Assembly (NCBI RefSeq): GCF_024809975.1
Contig: NZ_JANUDY010000001.1
Coordinates: 248,001-312,000 of the forward strand
Length of the DNA stretch: 64,000 bases
Source: Comamonas sp. BIGb0152
GTDB lineage: Bacteria; Pseudomonadota; Gammaproteobacteria; Burkholderiales; Burkholderiaceae_C
Reading direction: 5' to 3'
Shown here: in pieces, positions 27,051-36,690 of the stretch
Numbering within the stretch: position 1 is the stretch's first letter
Layout: every line of letters starts with the position of its first letter
Translations under genes and position numbers: made by a program
Notes under the pieces: generated by a model
What the model saw: only the letters and a program-made list of their open reading frames with translations
The model's database searches: none
What the model was told of the DNA's origin: nothing

Positions 27051-27983
27051 ATGCTCGGAAAAATAGAGAGTGGCCTGCTGTATTTGATGCGCTTGGTGAT
27101 GGTGGTGCTGGTGTTGTTCACCTTGTTCAACTTTGCGTTGTGGAGCTGGGACGCCGTGCGCAAACCCAAGCAGGACACCGCCATTGAAGATGCCCACAAA
27201 GACCGTGACTGGGCGGCGCTGCAAATCAGCGACGAAGAACTCAAGAAAATCACCTATTCCGACTTCGGCTATGGCGATACCAGCCAGGCCGTCAACGATG
27301 GCAAGCTGGCGGCCGACACTGCCGTAGTGACCGCCTTTGCAGAAGTGGATGCCCTGGTACGCGCCGCCATCGAGCGCAACCCGGCGCAGCGCAAGAAGCT
27401 GGAAGATGACAACAACGAGCGAGGCCTGGCACCCGTGCAGGGGCTGGGCGCACTGGTGGAGGCCATGCAGGCCAAGGAGCGTGCCAATAACGACATAGCT
27501 GCCATGGACGCAGCCAGCGCAGCAGCCGCAGCCGTCGCAGCGGCCGATGGCGATGGCGATGGCTGGGAACCGCAGCACACCAGCATTGGCGAGGCGCTAC
27601 TGAACCAGACACGCAGCATCATCAGCAGCTACAACTACGACGCAGGCCGCGCCTTTGTGCTGGGCGCACCCAAGGCCCTCAAAACCCTCTTGGCCGACCC
27701 CCAGGTGCAGGCGGGCATCAGCAAGCAGACGGCATCCATGGTGGTGAGCAATCTGCTGCTCAACTACAACATGGTGTTCAGCGCCAAGGCGGGCGAGGGT
27801 GACTCGCAAGCCGCAGCGCCTAGCTGGCTGGAGCGCCTGATCGAGCCCAGCAACCTGCTGGTGTTCACCGTGCTGCTGTGGTCCTTCGTGTTCTTGATGA
27901 TGATCGTCGTCTTCCTCCGTGTGGAACGCCATCTGCGTGCCATGTCTCAGGAAGGCAAGGCCCTGAATCGCCCCGGATTGTAA
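27051..27983 (+). CDS. Hypothetical membrane protein, C-terminus altered by IS insertion
   Basis: 310 residues of no recognised family. One helix lies near the N-terminus (LYLMRLVMVVLVLFTLFNFALW) and one near the C-terminus (LLVFTVLLWSFVFLMMIVVFLRV), with an acidic, Ala-rich segment of about 235 residues between (AIEDAHKDRDWAALQISDEEL, AASAAAAAVAAADGDGDG). Both ends are probably cytoplasmic or the loop periplasmic. The last codons (ALNRPGL, stop) are inside the terminal inverted repeat of an IS3-family remnant that begins at 27964. The original C-terminus is therefore lost or replaced, though probably by only a few residues. Confidence 0.75.
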   Translation: MLGKIESGLLYLMRLVMVVLVLFTLFNFALWSWDAVRKPKQDTAIEDAHKDRDWAALQISDEELKKITYSDFGYGDTSQAVNDGKLAADTAVVTAFAEVDALVRAAIERNPAQRKKLEDDNNERGLAPVQGLGALVEAMQAKERANNDIAAMDAASAAAAAVAAADGDGDGWEPQHTSIGEALLNQTRSIISSYNYDAGRAFVLGAPKALKTLLADPQVQAGISKQTASMVVSNLLLNYNMVFSAKAGEGDSQAAAPSWLERLIEPSNLLVFTVLLWSFVFLMMIVVFLRVERHLRAMSQEGKALNRPGL

Positions 27984-28817
27984 GGAGACTATTTGGTTTA
28001 AGTCCGGCCACTACCGCAGTGGCTTGATTGGCGAGTTGCCGCTTGTCGTTTGCCTCAGCTTCCGCCGGTGGGCGGTATCCGATGGGTTCGAGCCAAGCCG
28101 ACAACTGGTTTGGCTGCTCGGCTCAGAACGGCCGGTTGACCCAGTCCAATGGGCAGGGTGCTGTGCCATCACTGACCGTGGTTCGCACGACGTTGCCGCG
28201 CGCCACCCTGCGCAATCCCATCTTGCGCATCAGCCGCTCGACCGTACTGCGGGCCACAGTCACACCTCCACGAGCCAATGGCCCTCAGACTTTGTCCGCA
28301 CCGTAGACCCGCAGGTTGGCCTGCGTTGGCCTGCCAGAGGCGTTCAATCTGCGGCATCAGCATCTCGTCACGGTGAGCGCGGGCACAGCACTTGTGAGGC
28401 GCAACCAGCAACGCCGCATTCCAACGGTAGACTGAAGGGGACCTTGCAGAGCGGCTCAACCCCATATGCGTGACGGTGCTGGTCAATGAATTTCCGCAAG
28501 ACTTCAGCCGGTGGCTCTGCTCCGCCTGGGCAAAAAACGCGCTGGCCAATTTCAGTAAGTCGTTGGCTCGGCGCAGTTCCTTGACCTCGCGCTCCAGCTC
28601 CTTTATTCGCTGGTCGTGACGCCGTCTCGAACTCCGGCAGCGACCTCAGCGCACTTGACTCCATCGTTCCGTATCTGCGGCACACAGCCAATCTTGGGGG
28701 TTATCGATTCAATGGCGGCCCGCAGCGATGGGGACTGGCCTCGGTGCTCTTGCACCATGCGTGCGGCACGCTCACAAGTCTCAGGGAAAAACTTGTTTGA
28801 CTGGGTTGTGGCTTCAT
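27964..28817 (-). pseudogene. IS3 transposase remnant (orfA-orfB)
   Basis: In shifting minus-strand frames one can read orfA (ATG at 28817; [20 protein letters not shown] and [19 protein letters not shown]; then [18 protein letters not shown] and [12 protein letters not shown]) and orfB ([50 protein letters not shown], then a stop). The C-terminal segment EPIGYRPPAEAEAN follows directly. The section with the DDE residues is deleted, and at least two frameshifts and one stop are present. Confidence 0.85.
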
Positions 28818-28858
28818 CTTCTCTGTCGTTGAAGCCTCCTCAAACCGGGAACGATTCA
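27964..28858 (-). mobile_element. Internally deleted IS3-family element
   Basis: Both terminal inverted repeats are visible: TGAATCGCCCCGGATTGTAA at 27964 onward and, on the minus strand from 28858, TGAATCGTTCCCGGTTTGAG. Between them are remnants of orfA and orfB. At 895 bases it is shorter than the usual 1.2-1.3 kb because most of the DDE catalytic core is missing. No clear target duplication flanks it. It cannot transpose by itself. Confidence 0.85.
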
Positions 28859-29115
28859 GTGCGGGAGATGCTGCAAAGGCCTGGATAAGACCATGGGTGA
28901 TCAAGACATCGCTGTCCGTACCCCGGCATGGCTGAGCTTGGCGGAATCTACTTGCAATAAGTGGCTTGCAACCCTCGCGCACTGGCGAGCCGATTGTGAG
29001 GGTACTGGCCCGAGAGCCAAGGCAGGCAATGGCTAGCAAAAATTTGGCAGCCGACTTCACACCCAGCTCACGGCCAGCTCAATCTCTGCACACACAAGGC
29101 TTTTAGCATGCAGAA

Positions 29116-29538
29116 ATGCAAATTCCAAAGCCCCCATCCCGTATTCAGACCGCCGGCCTTATTGTTTTTAGCGTTGTCCTGGCCAACATCCTCGCCACTT
29201 GGGTATTGGGTGCCAATCTTCGTGCCATGCGCTACCCCAGCGATGCAGACACCATCATGATTCCCATTGCCAGCAACTTTTTGAACTCCATCAACCTTCT
29301 GATATTGGCAACCACGGGCGCCTTGTTACCTCGCCACCATATCGTTTGGCGGGTAATCAGCCGCCTATTGCTTTTGCTGGCGGGCCTGTACGCGCTGGCA
29401 CTGACGATGTACTGGTGGTACCCCCACCACTATTGGGCAGGCGTAGCATTTCTTCCTCCAGCAGTCGCCTGTGCATGGGCACTTTACCTGCCTGCAACCA
29501 CGCGAGAAAAGATAGAGATCCATAGCATGCCATCCTGA
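29116..29538 (+). CDS. Hypothetical four-helix membrane protein
   Basis: 140 residues with four hydrophobic segments: GLIVFSVVLANILATWVLGA, FLNSINLLILATTGALL, LLLLLAGLYALALTMYWWY and GVAFLPPAVACAWALYLPA. No family is recognised. The 257 bases between the IS remnant and this gene hold nothing recognised. The length and regular helix spacing favour a real protein, but the ribosome site is weak. Confidence 0.55.
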   Translation: MQIPKPPSRIQTAGLIVFSVVLANILATWVLGANLRAMRYPSDADTIMIPIASNFLNSINLLILATTGALLPRHHIVWRVISRLLLLLAGLYALALTMYWWYPHHYWAGVAFLPPAVACAWALYLPATTREKIEIHSMPS

Positions 29539-29959
29539 CTGGCGTGATTCGACCCTATGCGCGACAAATACGATTTGAGATGACACCGGCCCATCAAATC
29601 ACCCTTCTCTGGGCCAAGCTTGCAAGGGCTCAGTCTGCTGTGGCTATTGCTGGGGCCGGGGAGCGGCGAGCGTGTTGTGCCCATGCCGTCAGGAGCAGAT
29701 CCGGCGGCAACCAGAAAAACTACTAACGATAGGGTTGCAAACCTGAACAACAATTTCTTGCATGCAGGCATGACAAGGCACTGGCCGCTTTTCATGCCAC
29801 ACACGCACCGTTGCCACACAACTGGGCGACCAGCGCCTCATCGCAAGACGCACAGATGTTGGTGCCCTTGGACCCTATCGCCATCCATTGATACGGCAAC
29901 GGCATGGGAGACAAGAGAGCAGTCGCAGACAAGCACATCCGCGAGCCCCCTTTCCAGCA
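29539..29959. other. Intergenic stretch, possible short minus-strand frame
   Basis: A minus-strand frame from about 29768 begins PACKKLLFRFATLSLVVFLVAAGSA, which looks like a signal peptide, but the remainder runs antisense into the membrane-protein gene and matches nothing known. Otherwise no feature is recognised. Confidence 0.4.
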
Positions 29960-31351
29960 TCAGCCTTGGCGCGTGCGGCGCTGGATAAACACCGCCCATA
30001 CCAACAAGCCCAATGACAACAGCCCCAGTCCCCAAATGCCTAAGCTGGGGATCGGTTTGGGTTTCGGGACGGTAATAGGCGGTAGTGGCGAGCAATCCAC
30101 AACGAAGGCAGCGCTGCTTGCACGGTTGTTGCTCAGATCCTGGTCGGTAAAGCCTGCGGTATTGGCAAAATTAACCGTTGCCGTGGTAGCTATCGATGCG
30201 TCACAGGTAGCGCTGCTATCCAGCAGCCCCTGAAAGACAAAGCTCAGCTCCCCGCCTTGCCCCATGGTGTAGTTACCCAGATTCGAGAAGTCTCCGCTGC
30301 CGCTGGCCGCTGGGCATGTGGTGCCCGGACCGCTGGCCGTGCAGGTCCATGTCTTGTCCGTCAGTTCTGCGATGCTGTCATTGACCAGCGGAGCGCTCGC
30401 CGGGTCATCGATCTCTGCCGACAGAATCGAGTTGGGAAAGACATTGTTCTTGACCTTGAGCGAATAGCTCACCAGGTCTCCTATGCGCCGGCTGGCAGGG
30501 CTGGTCATCGTGTTGTCGATTTGCACGTCGGCCGTGGCCGCCGCCTTGTTCATGCGGACTTCATGGACCTCGGTGGCACCGCCTGTGGATGCCGCAAAGC
30601 CGATGCTCAACTGATCCGGTGCAGCAAAAGGAAAAGGCTGGTCAGTGATGACGGGCACGAGCGCACCCGCTGGGCCGTCTTCCACACTAACCAGGAAGGG
30701 AGAGGCGTTATCGCCGGTCGGTGTGAGGATGATGCGGGCTGAACGGTAGGCGGGGCGTGCTGTTGCCGTGGGTTCGTTCAATGCAGGGACCGAGACGCCT
30801 GCGACATAGATATTGCGTGTAGACAGCGGCCCACGCACGACGATGCTGTTCGGTGACTGCGCGCCACCAGAGAGCTCACACCCGGAGCTAGGGGTGAAAT
30901 TACCAAAGGAATCGAATCCAATTCCGAGATAACCCCCATCGCCACCACAATAGCCCAGACCACCACCTGACGAGGCACCCGACATCGATTTGGAGGCGTC
31001 ATAGAGGTAGAAAGAAAGACCATCCCCCGCCGAATTCTGCGCCGGGTTTCTCATCCACATTACATAATCAAAATCAATAACTACACCCTCGGTTGCGGAG
31101 AAGCTCCCACCGGTATAAGAGGTCACCCCCGTCTGTACGACTGCATTCTCAGTCAATCGCAGCCAACCATCACCTTCCGGGTCATACCCGGGAGGCACTG
31201 CGGCCGTCAATTGGGCGGATCCAGTCAGCGACCAACCCGGTTGACTGCTGTTGCGAAACGCGGGGTTCACAACAAATTTCGACCAAGCCCCTAGTGGCGC
31301 ACATGCCAGCGCCACTAGCATTAATTTCCTCACAATAGAATTCAAAGACAT
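29960..31351 (-). CDS. Secreted lectin-like protein with IPTL-CTERM anchor
   Basis: 463 residues. A signal peptide (LMLVALACAPLGAWS) is followed by a region with an L-type-lectin-like core (VVIDFDYVMWMRNPAQNSAGDGLSFYLYD in part, then GGGLGYCGGDGGYLGIGFD). Residues about 280-420 look like a repeat domain of the type that carries TADVQIDNT...GDLVSYSLKVKN. The C-terminus has IPSLGIWGLGLLSLGLLVW followed by FIQRRTRQG, an IPTL-CTERM sorting signal: motif, helix and basic tail. ATG at 31351 has AGGAGA 5 bases upstream. The product probably reaches the outer surface. Confidence 0.85.
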   Translation of the reverse strand: MSLNSIVRKLMLVALACAPLGAWSKFVVNPAFRNSSQPGWSLTGSAQLTAAVPPGYDPEGDGWLRLTENAVVQTGVTSYTGGSFSATEGVVIDFDYVMWMRNPAQNSAGDGLSFYLYDASKSMSGASSGGGLGYCGGDGGYLGIGFDSFGNFTPSSGCELSGGAQSPNSIVVRGPLSTRNIYVAGVSVPALNEPTATARPAYRSARIILTPTGDNASPFLVSVEDGPAGALVPVITDQPFPFAAPDQLSIGFAASTGGATEVHEVRMNKAAATADVQIDNTMTSPASRRIGDLVSYSLKVKNNVFPNSILSAEIDDPASAPLVNDSIAELTDKTWTCTASGPGTTCPAASGSGDFSNLGNYTMGQGGELSFVFQGLLDSSATCDASIATTATVNFANTAGFTDQDLSNNRASSAAFVVDCSPLPPITVPKPKPIPSLGIWGLGLLSLGLLVWAVFIQRRTRQG

Positions 31352-32776
31352 ATTTTCTCCTGAATATGACAAAAACAGCGATCAAGGAGGCTTGCCGCGA
31401 TGTAATTAGAAGTTCAGAACTCGCTAGGCATTGCACCAAGGACTGACCCTCTCTAGTGCCTTTTGAAACCATGTTCAATCAATGGTCATCCATTCAGTTC
31501 ACCGTTGTATGCATTGCCGCCCTCGCCGCATATTTATACAGCCCAGACTGACATTCCTCCAAGCCAGCGCTATTTTCTTCACCCGTGGGAGCGTTGTATT
31601 CTTAAAAACGTAAAATATGCAAGCACTGGAGAAAATTGCGCTCTGCGATTTAAATTTCGCGTGAAATCTCTTAGACAACAAGGACTTCGAGCGTTTCAAT
31701 TGGATATATATGGTTTCAACTTTCCAAAAACCGTCGCATACTCTCAGCGACATCAAACATGCTTAAAATCGCATGGGTTATTTTTCATTTGAGGCGTATA
31801 AATCATCATCACAACTACAAACTTAATAGCCACTCACGAGAATCAACCACAAAAACACCGTATCCTCCGGCGACATGGTTTTAGGTGCACTGCAGCATGG
31901 CGATGGTTGTGAAAATTAATGTAATTGGAGCATTGCAGCATTTGTATCACTGCCTTTTCGCCTACCTTGTCTGTGCCGATTCGAATACCCGGTACCTATC
32001 TCCGTCCGAACGGGATCTGTACCGCGCTAACGATCCACCTGCGCAGCCGTGTCTGCAGCGAATCATGGGGCGCCAAGACGCGACCAACCCCTGCCACCCA
32101 AGATGCTTTGCAAAGCCTGGCCCGATGGGATGCCATGGGATGGACGCGAATCGGCACCAGCAGTCAGGCGCTTGCTGAGGTCGACCTGCAGTTGTAGAAA
32201 AGTGAAGAAAAAGAAAGCGATGCAAGGGATCGCTTGGGACCGCGTTCAGCCCATGACCGGGATTTTTTCCAGGCCGCTATGCCTGCCGTGGGCTCTGTCA
32301 GACCCCCTCCTTGGCAGCGAAGGGCTCAGTCCATCCGCATAGGGCCTGGTTCCGCTTGGCCAAATGTCTCCACAAGGCTGCTGGCAGCAGAATGCGCTTG
32401 CAACAAGGGGCTGTGGCCTTCTGAATACCTGTGCAGGTCCTCAGCCCGCGAGAGGGACAAAGGCCATTGCATGCCAGGGCTGGGTGGTGGCCACTTACGG
32501 CTTCCATGCCCAGATTCAGAGGCGCTCCCAAGACCCAGCAGCCGAAGGTTAGCGATTGAGACGAGACGAGACGCGAAGCCGCAGACCGTACAAACGTACG
32601 ACAAGGCTTCGCAACGGTGTATCAAGGTTGGTATTAGCGACTGTGAGGGCTGGGCATGCAGGCCACAGGCGCACCAAGGGATGCGCTACAGAACCGCCCC
32701 AGGTCTGGATGGGCCACGTGGTCGTGCGTCTGCGCCGTTGCTTGCGCAGGCTCCGACCAGAAAGAGCCCAAGCGGG
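31352..32776. other. Gene-poor 1.4-kb stretch
   Basis: The part 31460-31930 is markedly AT-rich compared with the rest of the window. Short frames exist on both strands (31463-31792, 31925-32197, 32049-32342) but show no known family and no convincing ribosome sites. A stem CGAAGCC...GGCTTCG occurs near 32572-32616. I recognise no gene; this may be decayed or transferred DNA. Confidence 0.5.
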
Positions 32777-33982
32777 CTACCGAGCGCGGCGCACGGCACT
32801 CAGCCGCCACTGCCCATTGCGACGCCCCGCCACACAGGCACAAACCGCCAGTACGGCGCAAAGCAGCGCCAGCGCCCCATGCGAGAGGCTGGGAACCGCG
32901 ACGGGCGACAGGCTGGCGGGCGGTGCGGCAGCTTCGCCGTCGTCGTTCGCAATGCGGACCTCCGCACTGGATGCAGCGGGCAACACGCTGTAGTCTTGCA
33001 CCTGGTTAGGCGCCGCAATGGCCACGGTCAACGTGACTGAGCCATCACCTTGCGTGGTGTTGGCGGTGGCCGTCAGCACACAGCTTGCACTGCTGGCCCC
33101 AGCAGCCATCTCCAGCGGCTCAGCGCAGCCGCTGTAGCGCCCAGTGTCGCCGGTCGTGATCAAGCGAAGGCTCAGCGCATACGGCGTGGGCCGGGACAGT
33201 GTGACCGTGCAGGTGGTGGTCTGCCCCGCAGAGTCCTGCAACGCGGACTGGTCACATTGGATGGATGCCACCGGCGGCACCACCTCGAAGTTGGCGCTTA
33301 CCGAGGCCTGCGGCCCCTCCACCACAATGTTGTCGATGGCACCCACAAAGCCGCTAGAGCCGTTACCTGCACCACCCTCTACGGCAAATACCACCATATC
33401 GGCAAAACGCGGGTCCGCCTGGAAGGCCGTGAAAGGACGCGCCAGGTTGGGATCGAAGCCGCCTTGCGCCGCACTGCGTCCCTGCCAGACGATGCCGGTC
33501 AGCACATTGGCATGGGTCCACTGGTCCAGCCCTATGCCGCGCACGCCAGCGATGTCGGGTGTGTACACCAAGGTCTGCGTGTGCTGGCCCGCTGCATTGC
33601 GCAGATACAGGCGCAGCACCGGGGCTTGGTCGACCACATCCGTGGTGTGCACCAGCCATTCGAAAGAGACAGCGCTCAGCTCGGACAGCTTGCCAAAGGG
33701 GGTGCCAGGGTAGAACGCCAAGCCGGCCTTGGAGGTGGTGATCGGCAAATCCAGCCGCAGGGAGCCATTGCTGCTGTTGGGGAAGTCCGTGGTCACCTGG
33801 GCCAGACCGCCACTGGTCAGCCCCACCTGGCCCCACTGGTCGGGGCCACTGCTCCCCCACTGGAAGGTGGCCTCGGGCACGACATCCGCCGCGGCCACCA
33901 CACTGGCGCGGGCGCTGGCGCCAAGAAGCGACGCGAGCACCAGGACGCAAAGAAACAGCGGTATGCGAAACAAGACCTTCAT
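32777..33982 (-). CDS. Secreted protein with IPTL-CTERM-like anchor
   Basis: 401 residues. A signal peptide (LFLCVLVLASLLGASARA) is followed by a domain of about 200 residues resembling a carbohydrate-binding jelly roll (WGQVGLTSGGLAQVTTDFPN, VGAIDNIVVEGP), then a Calx-beta-like segment (VASIQCDQSALQDSAGQTTT, VTLTVAIAAPNQVQDYSV). The C-terminus has VAVPSLSHGALALLCAVLAV followed by AGRRNGQWR, a variant of the IPTL-CTERM plan (PSL motif, helix, basic tail). It may share a sorting route with the protein at 29960-31351. Function unknown. Confidence 0.75.
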   Translation of the reverse strand: MKVLFRIPLFLCVLVLASLLGASARASVVAAADVVPEATFQWGSSGPDQWGQVGLTSGGLAQVTTDFPNSSNGSLRLDLPITTSKAGLAFYPGTPFGKLSELSAVSFEWLVHTTDVVDQAPVLRLYLRNAAGQHTQTLVYTPDIAGVRGIGLDQWTHANVLTGIVWQGRSAAQGGFDPNLARPFTAFQADPRFADMVVFAVEGGAGNGSSGFVGAIDNIVVEGPQASVSANFEVVPPVASIQCDQSALQDSAGQTTTCTVTLSRPTPYALSLRLITTGDTGRYSGCAEPLEMAAGASSASCVLTATANTTQGDGSVTLTVAIAAPNQVQDYSVLPAASSAEVRIANDDGEAAAPPASLSPVAVPSLSHGALALLCAVLAVCACVAGRRNGQWRLSAVRRAR

Positions 33983-34205
33983 AGCAGCACTCCAGATTTG
34001 GCTGCATTATTGTTTCATAATGTAAAAAAGTCTATCGATATTTGCTTTCAGCTTGCGGCAAATGGCAGGGCCGGTGCCGGCAAAGAGAGGCGCCTTCAGA
34101 GGCCTCTGCAAGAGCCAATGGCAGGTCATTGATCGTGCAGGCCAACAACTGCTTGCAGGCCTGCCGCGCCTAAATGTTGATTGGCACCCGGTTGCGCGCC
34201 GGTGC

Positions 34206-34628
34206 TCATTCAGCCGTTTCACGGTGCCAGCGCAGGCTCAGGATACCCAGCACCGTGGCAAACGCCGCTAACAGCACAAGCAGCAATCCGCCCAGTTTGG
34301 GCGTCGGGCGCTGCAGCGAACCGGTTACCTGGTCCGTGAGTACGCCAACGCCGTGGCGAACCAGATGGAAAACCGTTTCATCGTCCTGCAGGCTGGGGCT
34401 TGCTGCGCCCTGGTGGTCCAAAAGACCTTGCGCCAAAGAGGCGCCCTGCAAAGCAAAAGGCCGGTCATGGCGTTCCGATGCGGCGCGCTGTGGCACCGTA
34501 CTTTCAACGGCGCTGCCATCAGTCCCCAGCTCCAGCACCCGCGAAGGGGCAGCACTCTCCACAGCCTGCGCCAAGGTCCAGCTCCCCACCATGCAAAGCA
34601 CAACAATAAAGCCCCTGCCGTAAGACAT
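34206..34628 (-). CDS. Small exported single-anchor membrane protein
   Basis: 140 residues from ATG 34628, preceded by GGATGGGGA. N-terminal signal-like segment GFIVVLCMVGSWTLAQA, then about 85 polar residues, then TPKLGGLLLVLLAAFATVLGIL and the basic end LRWHRETAE. The plan of signal peptide, soluble part, C-terminal helix and basic tail copies that of the two neighbouring secreted proteins. No known family. The frame is open further upstream to 34757 without support. Confidence 0.55.
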   Translation of the reverse strand: MSYGRGFIVVLCMVGSWTLAQAVESAAPSRVLELGTDGSAVESTVPQRAASERHDRPFALQGASLAQGLLDHQGAASPSLQDDETVFHLVRHGVGVLTDQVTGSLQRPTPKLGGLLLVLLAAFATVLGILSLRWHRETAE

Positions 34629-34959
34629 TTCCCCATCCAAATGTAGAAGTAAACGATAGACGTGACTATCAAACAGCCCCGGACAGCGGTCAATCCCCAA
34701 AATTAGTGAATATGTACTACGGCTTGACCGCTGAGCCGCCAAAGATGCGGGTAGCAAGCCCCCAAGGCCCGGCCCCTTCCTGGTAGCGATGGGCGAGTGC
34801 GCTCCAACCGATTCGTCTTTGCGGACGTTTACCGCTGGCTAGCAAGGGGCTGCAGCGCCAAAACCCAGACTGGCCCCAAGCCTGCAACCTGTCCCCAAAA
34901 CCCCCAACCCCCAACCGAGGCTGCCATGGGCGCATCTTATACAGCAAACCAGGGAAAAC

Positions 34960-34988
34960 TTTCCATGCATAAAAATGCGTGCTATAAT
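34960..34988 (+). promoter_or_regulatory. Promoter of tRNA-Arg
   Basis: TTTCCA at 34960-34965 and TATAAT at 34983-34988 are 17 bases apart, with TG just before the -10 box. The tRNA begins 10 bases after the -10 box. The rest of the gap 34629-34998 contains no recognised gene. Confidence 0.75.
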
Positions 34989-34998
34989 CGTCAGCTTA

Positions 34999-35075
34999 GC
35001 GGCTGTAGCTCAGCTGGATAGAGTACTTGGCTACGAACCAAGGGGTCGTGGGTTCGATTCCTGCCAGCCGCACCA
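34999..35075 (+). tRNA. tRNA-Arg (anticodon ACG), second copy
   Basis: 77 bases with encoded CCA, the same sequence as the gene at 19083-19159. Anticodon loop CTACGAA. The match to the first copy extends about 45 bases downstream through the terminator and only a few bases upstream, so each copy has its own promoter. Confidence 0.97.
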
Positions 35076-35084
35076 AAACGTCAA

Positions 35085-35115
35085 GCCTCAGAGTAGCGAT
35101 ACTCTGAGGCTTTTT
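35085..35115 (+). terminator. Rho-independent terminator of tRNA-Arg copy 2
   Basis: GCCTCAGAGTA pairs with TACTCTGAGGC around GCGA, followed by TTTTT. Two bases longer in perfect pairing than in copy 1. Confidence 0.9.
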
Positions 35116-35160
35116 CGTTGCCCGGCTTAGCCGCTGCTCGGCTGAAACCCCAGCGCCAAT

Positions 35161-35196
35161 AAAAAAGCCGGCCACCCCATTCAAGGGTGGCCGGCT
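35161..35196 (-). terminator. Rho-independent terminator of mucD
   Basis: On the minus strand a 12-bp GC-rich stem (AGCCGGCCACCC with its complement) is followed by a run of T. It lies about 20 bases past the mucD stop. Confidence 0.92.
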
Positions 35197-35217
35197 TTGT
35201 CCATGGGGGCGAAGCAC

Positions 35218-36690
35218 TTACTTGGTGGGGCGAATCAGCACGTATTGCGTCCATTCGCCACGGCGGAACAGCACATTGACCGGCTTGGACTTGTCCGCCT
35301 TGGTCACGGCCGCATCGAACTGCTTGACATCGTTGATCTCAGTATTGGCAATACCCAAGATCACATCGCCTTGCTTGAGGCCGGCACGGGCCGCCGCTTC
35401 ATCGGCCGAAACAATCTGCACACCTCCCTTGAGATGCATGGACTTGCGCTGCGCATCGGTCAAATCCGTCACCACCAGGCCCAGCTGCTGCGCAGCCGTG
35501 GACGGCTTGGATTTCTCCGGCTCCTTGCTGGCAGCGGCAGTGTCTGCGTTGGCATCCGATGGAATCTCGATGATCGTGATCGGAAGATCCAAGGTCTTGC
35601 CACGGCGGAACACCGACACCGTGCTCTTGGAGCCAGGCTTGGTGTTACCCACCCAGCGGGGCAGATCGGCCAGCTTTTCCAGGGGCTTGCCATCAAACTT
35701 GGTGATGATGTCTCCGGCTTCCACGCCAGCCTTCTCCGCAGGTGAGCCACTTTCCACACCCGTGACCATCGCGCCCTGGGCCTTGCCCAGACCAATCGAT
35801 TCCGCCACTTCCTTGCTCACGGTGGAGATTTGCACACCAATCTTGCCGCGCACCACGCGGCCAGTGGCGCGCAGCTGGTCGCTCACGCGCACTGCTTCAT
35901 CGATAGGAATCGAGAAGGAGATACCCATAAAACCGCCCGAGCGCGAGTAGATCTGGCTGTTGATGCCCACCACTTCGCCGCGCATATTCAACAGCGGGCC
36001 GCCCGAGTTGCCGGGGTTGATGGCCACATCGGTCTGGATAAAGGGCAGGTAATCGCCCGTATCGCGCTGCTTGGCAGACACAATCCCGGCCGTCACCGAA
36101 TTCTCCAAGCCAAAGGGCGAGCCAATGGCCATCACCCATTCACCGACGCGCAAGCGGTTCACATCGCCAATCTTCACCGCTGGCAGGCCGGTGGCTTCAA
36201 TCTTGACCACGGCCACATCGGTGCGCTTGTCAGCGCCAACGATCTTGGCCTTGAACTCGCGCTTGTCGGTCAAGGTGACGATGACTTCATCCGCACCTTC
36301 CACCACATGGGCATTGGTCATCACATAGCCGTCTGCCGTCAAGATAAAGCCTGAGCCCAGACCACTGGGGACTTCATCGCCATCAGCACCCGGCCGCTGC
36401 GGGCGCTGCTGCTTGGGAACACTGGGCACCGGCAGCCCAAAGCGCTTGAAGAACTCGAGCATCTCCGGGTCCAGGCCGCTTTGGCTTTGGCGGCTGGAGA
36501 CTTTTTCCATCGTGCGGATGTTGACCACCGATGGCCCCACCTGGTCCACCAGGTCGGTGAAATCGGGCAGGCCGCGCACCGCTGCAGGTGCGGGCGTCTG
36601 AGCTGCAGCGGGCAGCATCATAGCGCTGCTGACGGACAAAATCGCCGCCAGTGCACTGACCTGGAAAGGCTTCCAACGCTTTAGAGACAT
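35218..36690 (-). CDS. mucD: Periplasmic serine protease, HtrA/DegQ family (MucD)
   Basis: 490 residues. A signal peptide ends near MMLPAAAQ. The trypsin-like triad is His in MTNAHVVEG, Asp in KRTDVAVVKI and Ser in INPGNSGGPL. Two PDZ domains follow (GVQISTVSKEVAESIGL and the C-terminal part with GGVQIVSADEAAARAGL). ATG at 36690 has GAGGAG upstream. Role: degrades and refolds damaged envelope proteins; in the MucD branch it restrains sigma-E activation. It sits downstream of rpoE-rseA, separated by 222 bases containing a terminator, so it probably has its own promoter as well. Confidence 0.95.
   Translation of the reverse strand: MSLKRWKPFQVSALAAILSVSSAMMLPAAAQTPAPAAVRGLPDFTDLVDQVGPSVVNIRTMEKVSSRQSQSGLDPEMLEFFKRFGLPVPSVPKQQRPQRPGADGDEVPSGLGSGFILTADGYVMTNAHVVEGADEVIVTLTDKREFKAKIVGADKRTDVAVVKIEATGLPAVKIGDVNRLRVGEWVMAIGSPFGLENSVTAGIVSAKQRDTGDYLPFIQTDVAINPGNSGGPLLNMRGEVVGINSQIYSRSGGFMGISFSIPIDEAVRVSDQLRATGRVVRGKIGVQISTVSKEVAESIGLGKAQGAMVTGVESGSPAEKAGVEAGDIITKFDGKPLEKLADLPRWVGNTKPGSKSTVSVFRRGKTLDLPITIIEIPSDANADTAAASKEPEKSKPSTAAQQLGLVVTDLTDAQRKSMHLKGGVQIVSADEAAARAGLKQGDVILGIANTEINDVKQFDAAVTKADKSKPVNVLFRRGEWTQYVLIRPTK

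Noticed and set aside
28024-28473. Plus-strand frames over the IS remnant
   Set aside because: They are antisense to the recognisable IS3 transposase fragments.
31463-32342. Several short frames in the AT-rich gap
   Set aside because: No family resemblance, no ribosome sites and mutual overlap; listed only as a gene-poor stretch.
34996-35217. Minus-strand frame with LVRLAGIEPTTPWFV over the tRNA-Arg gene
   Set aside because: A known artefact of translating tRNA genes; the same peptide appears at the first tRNA copy.
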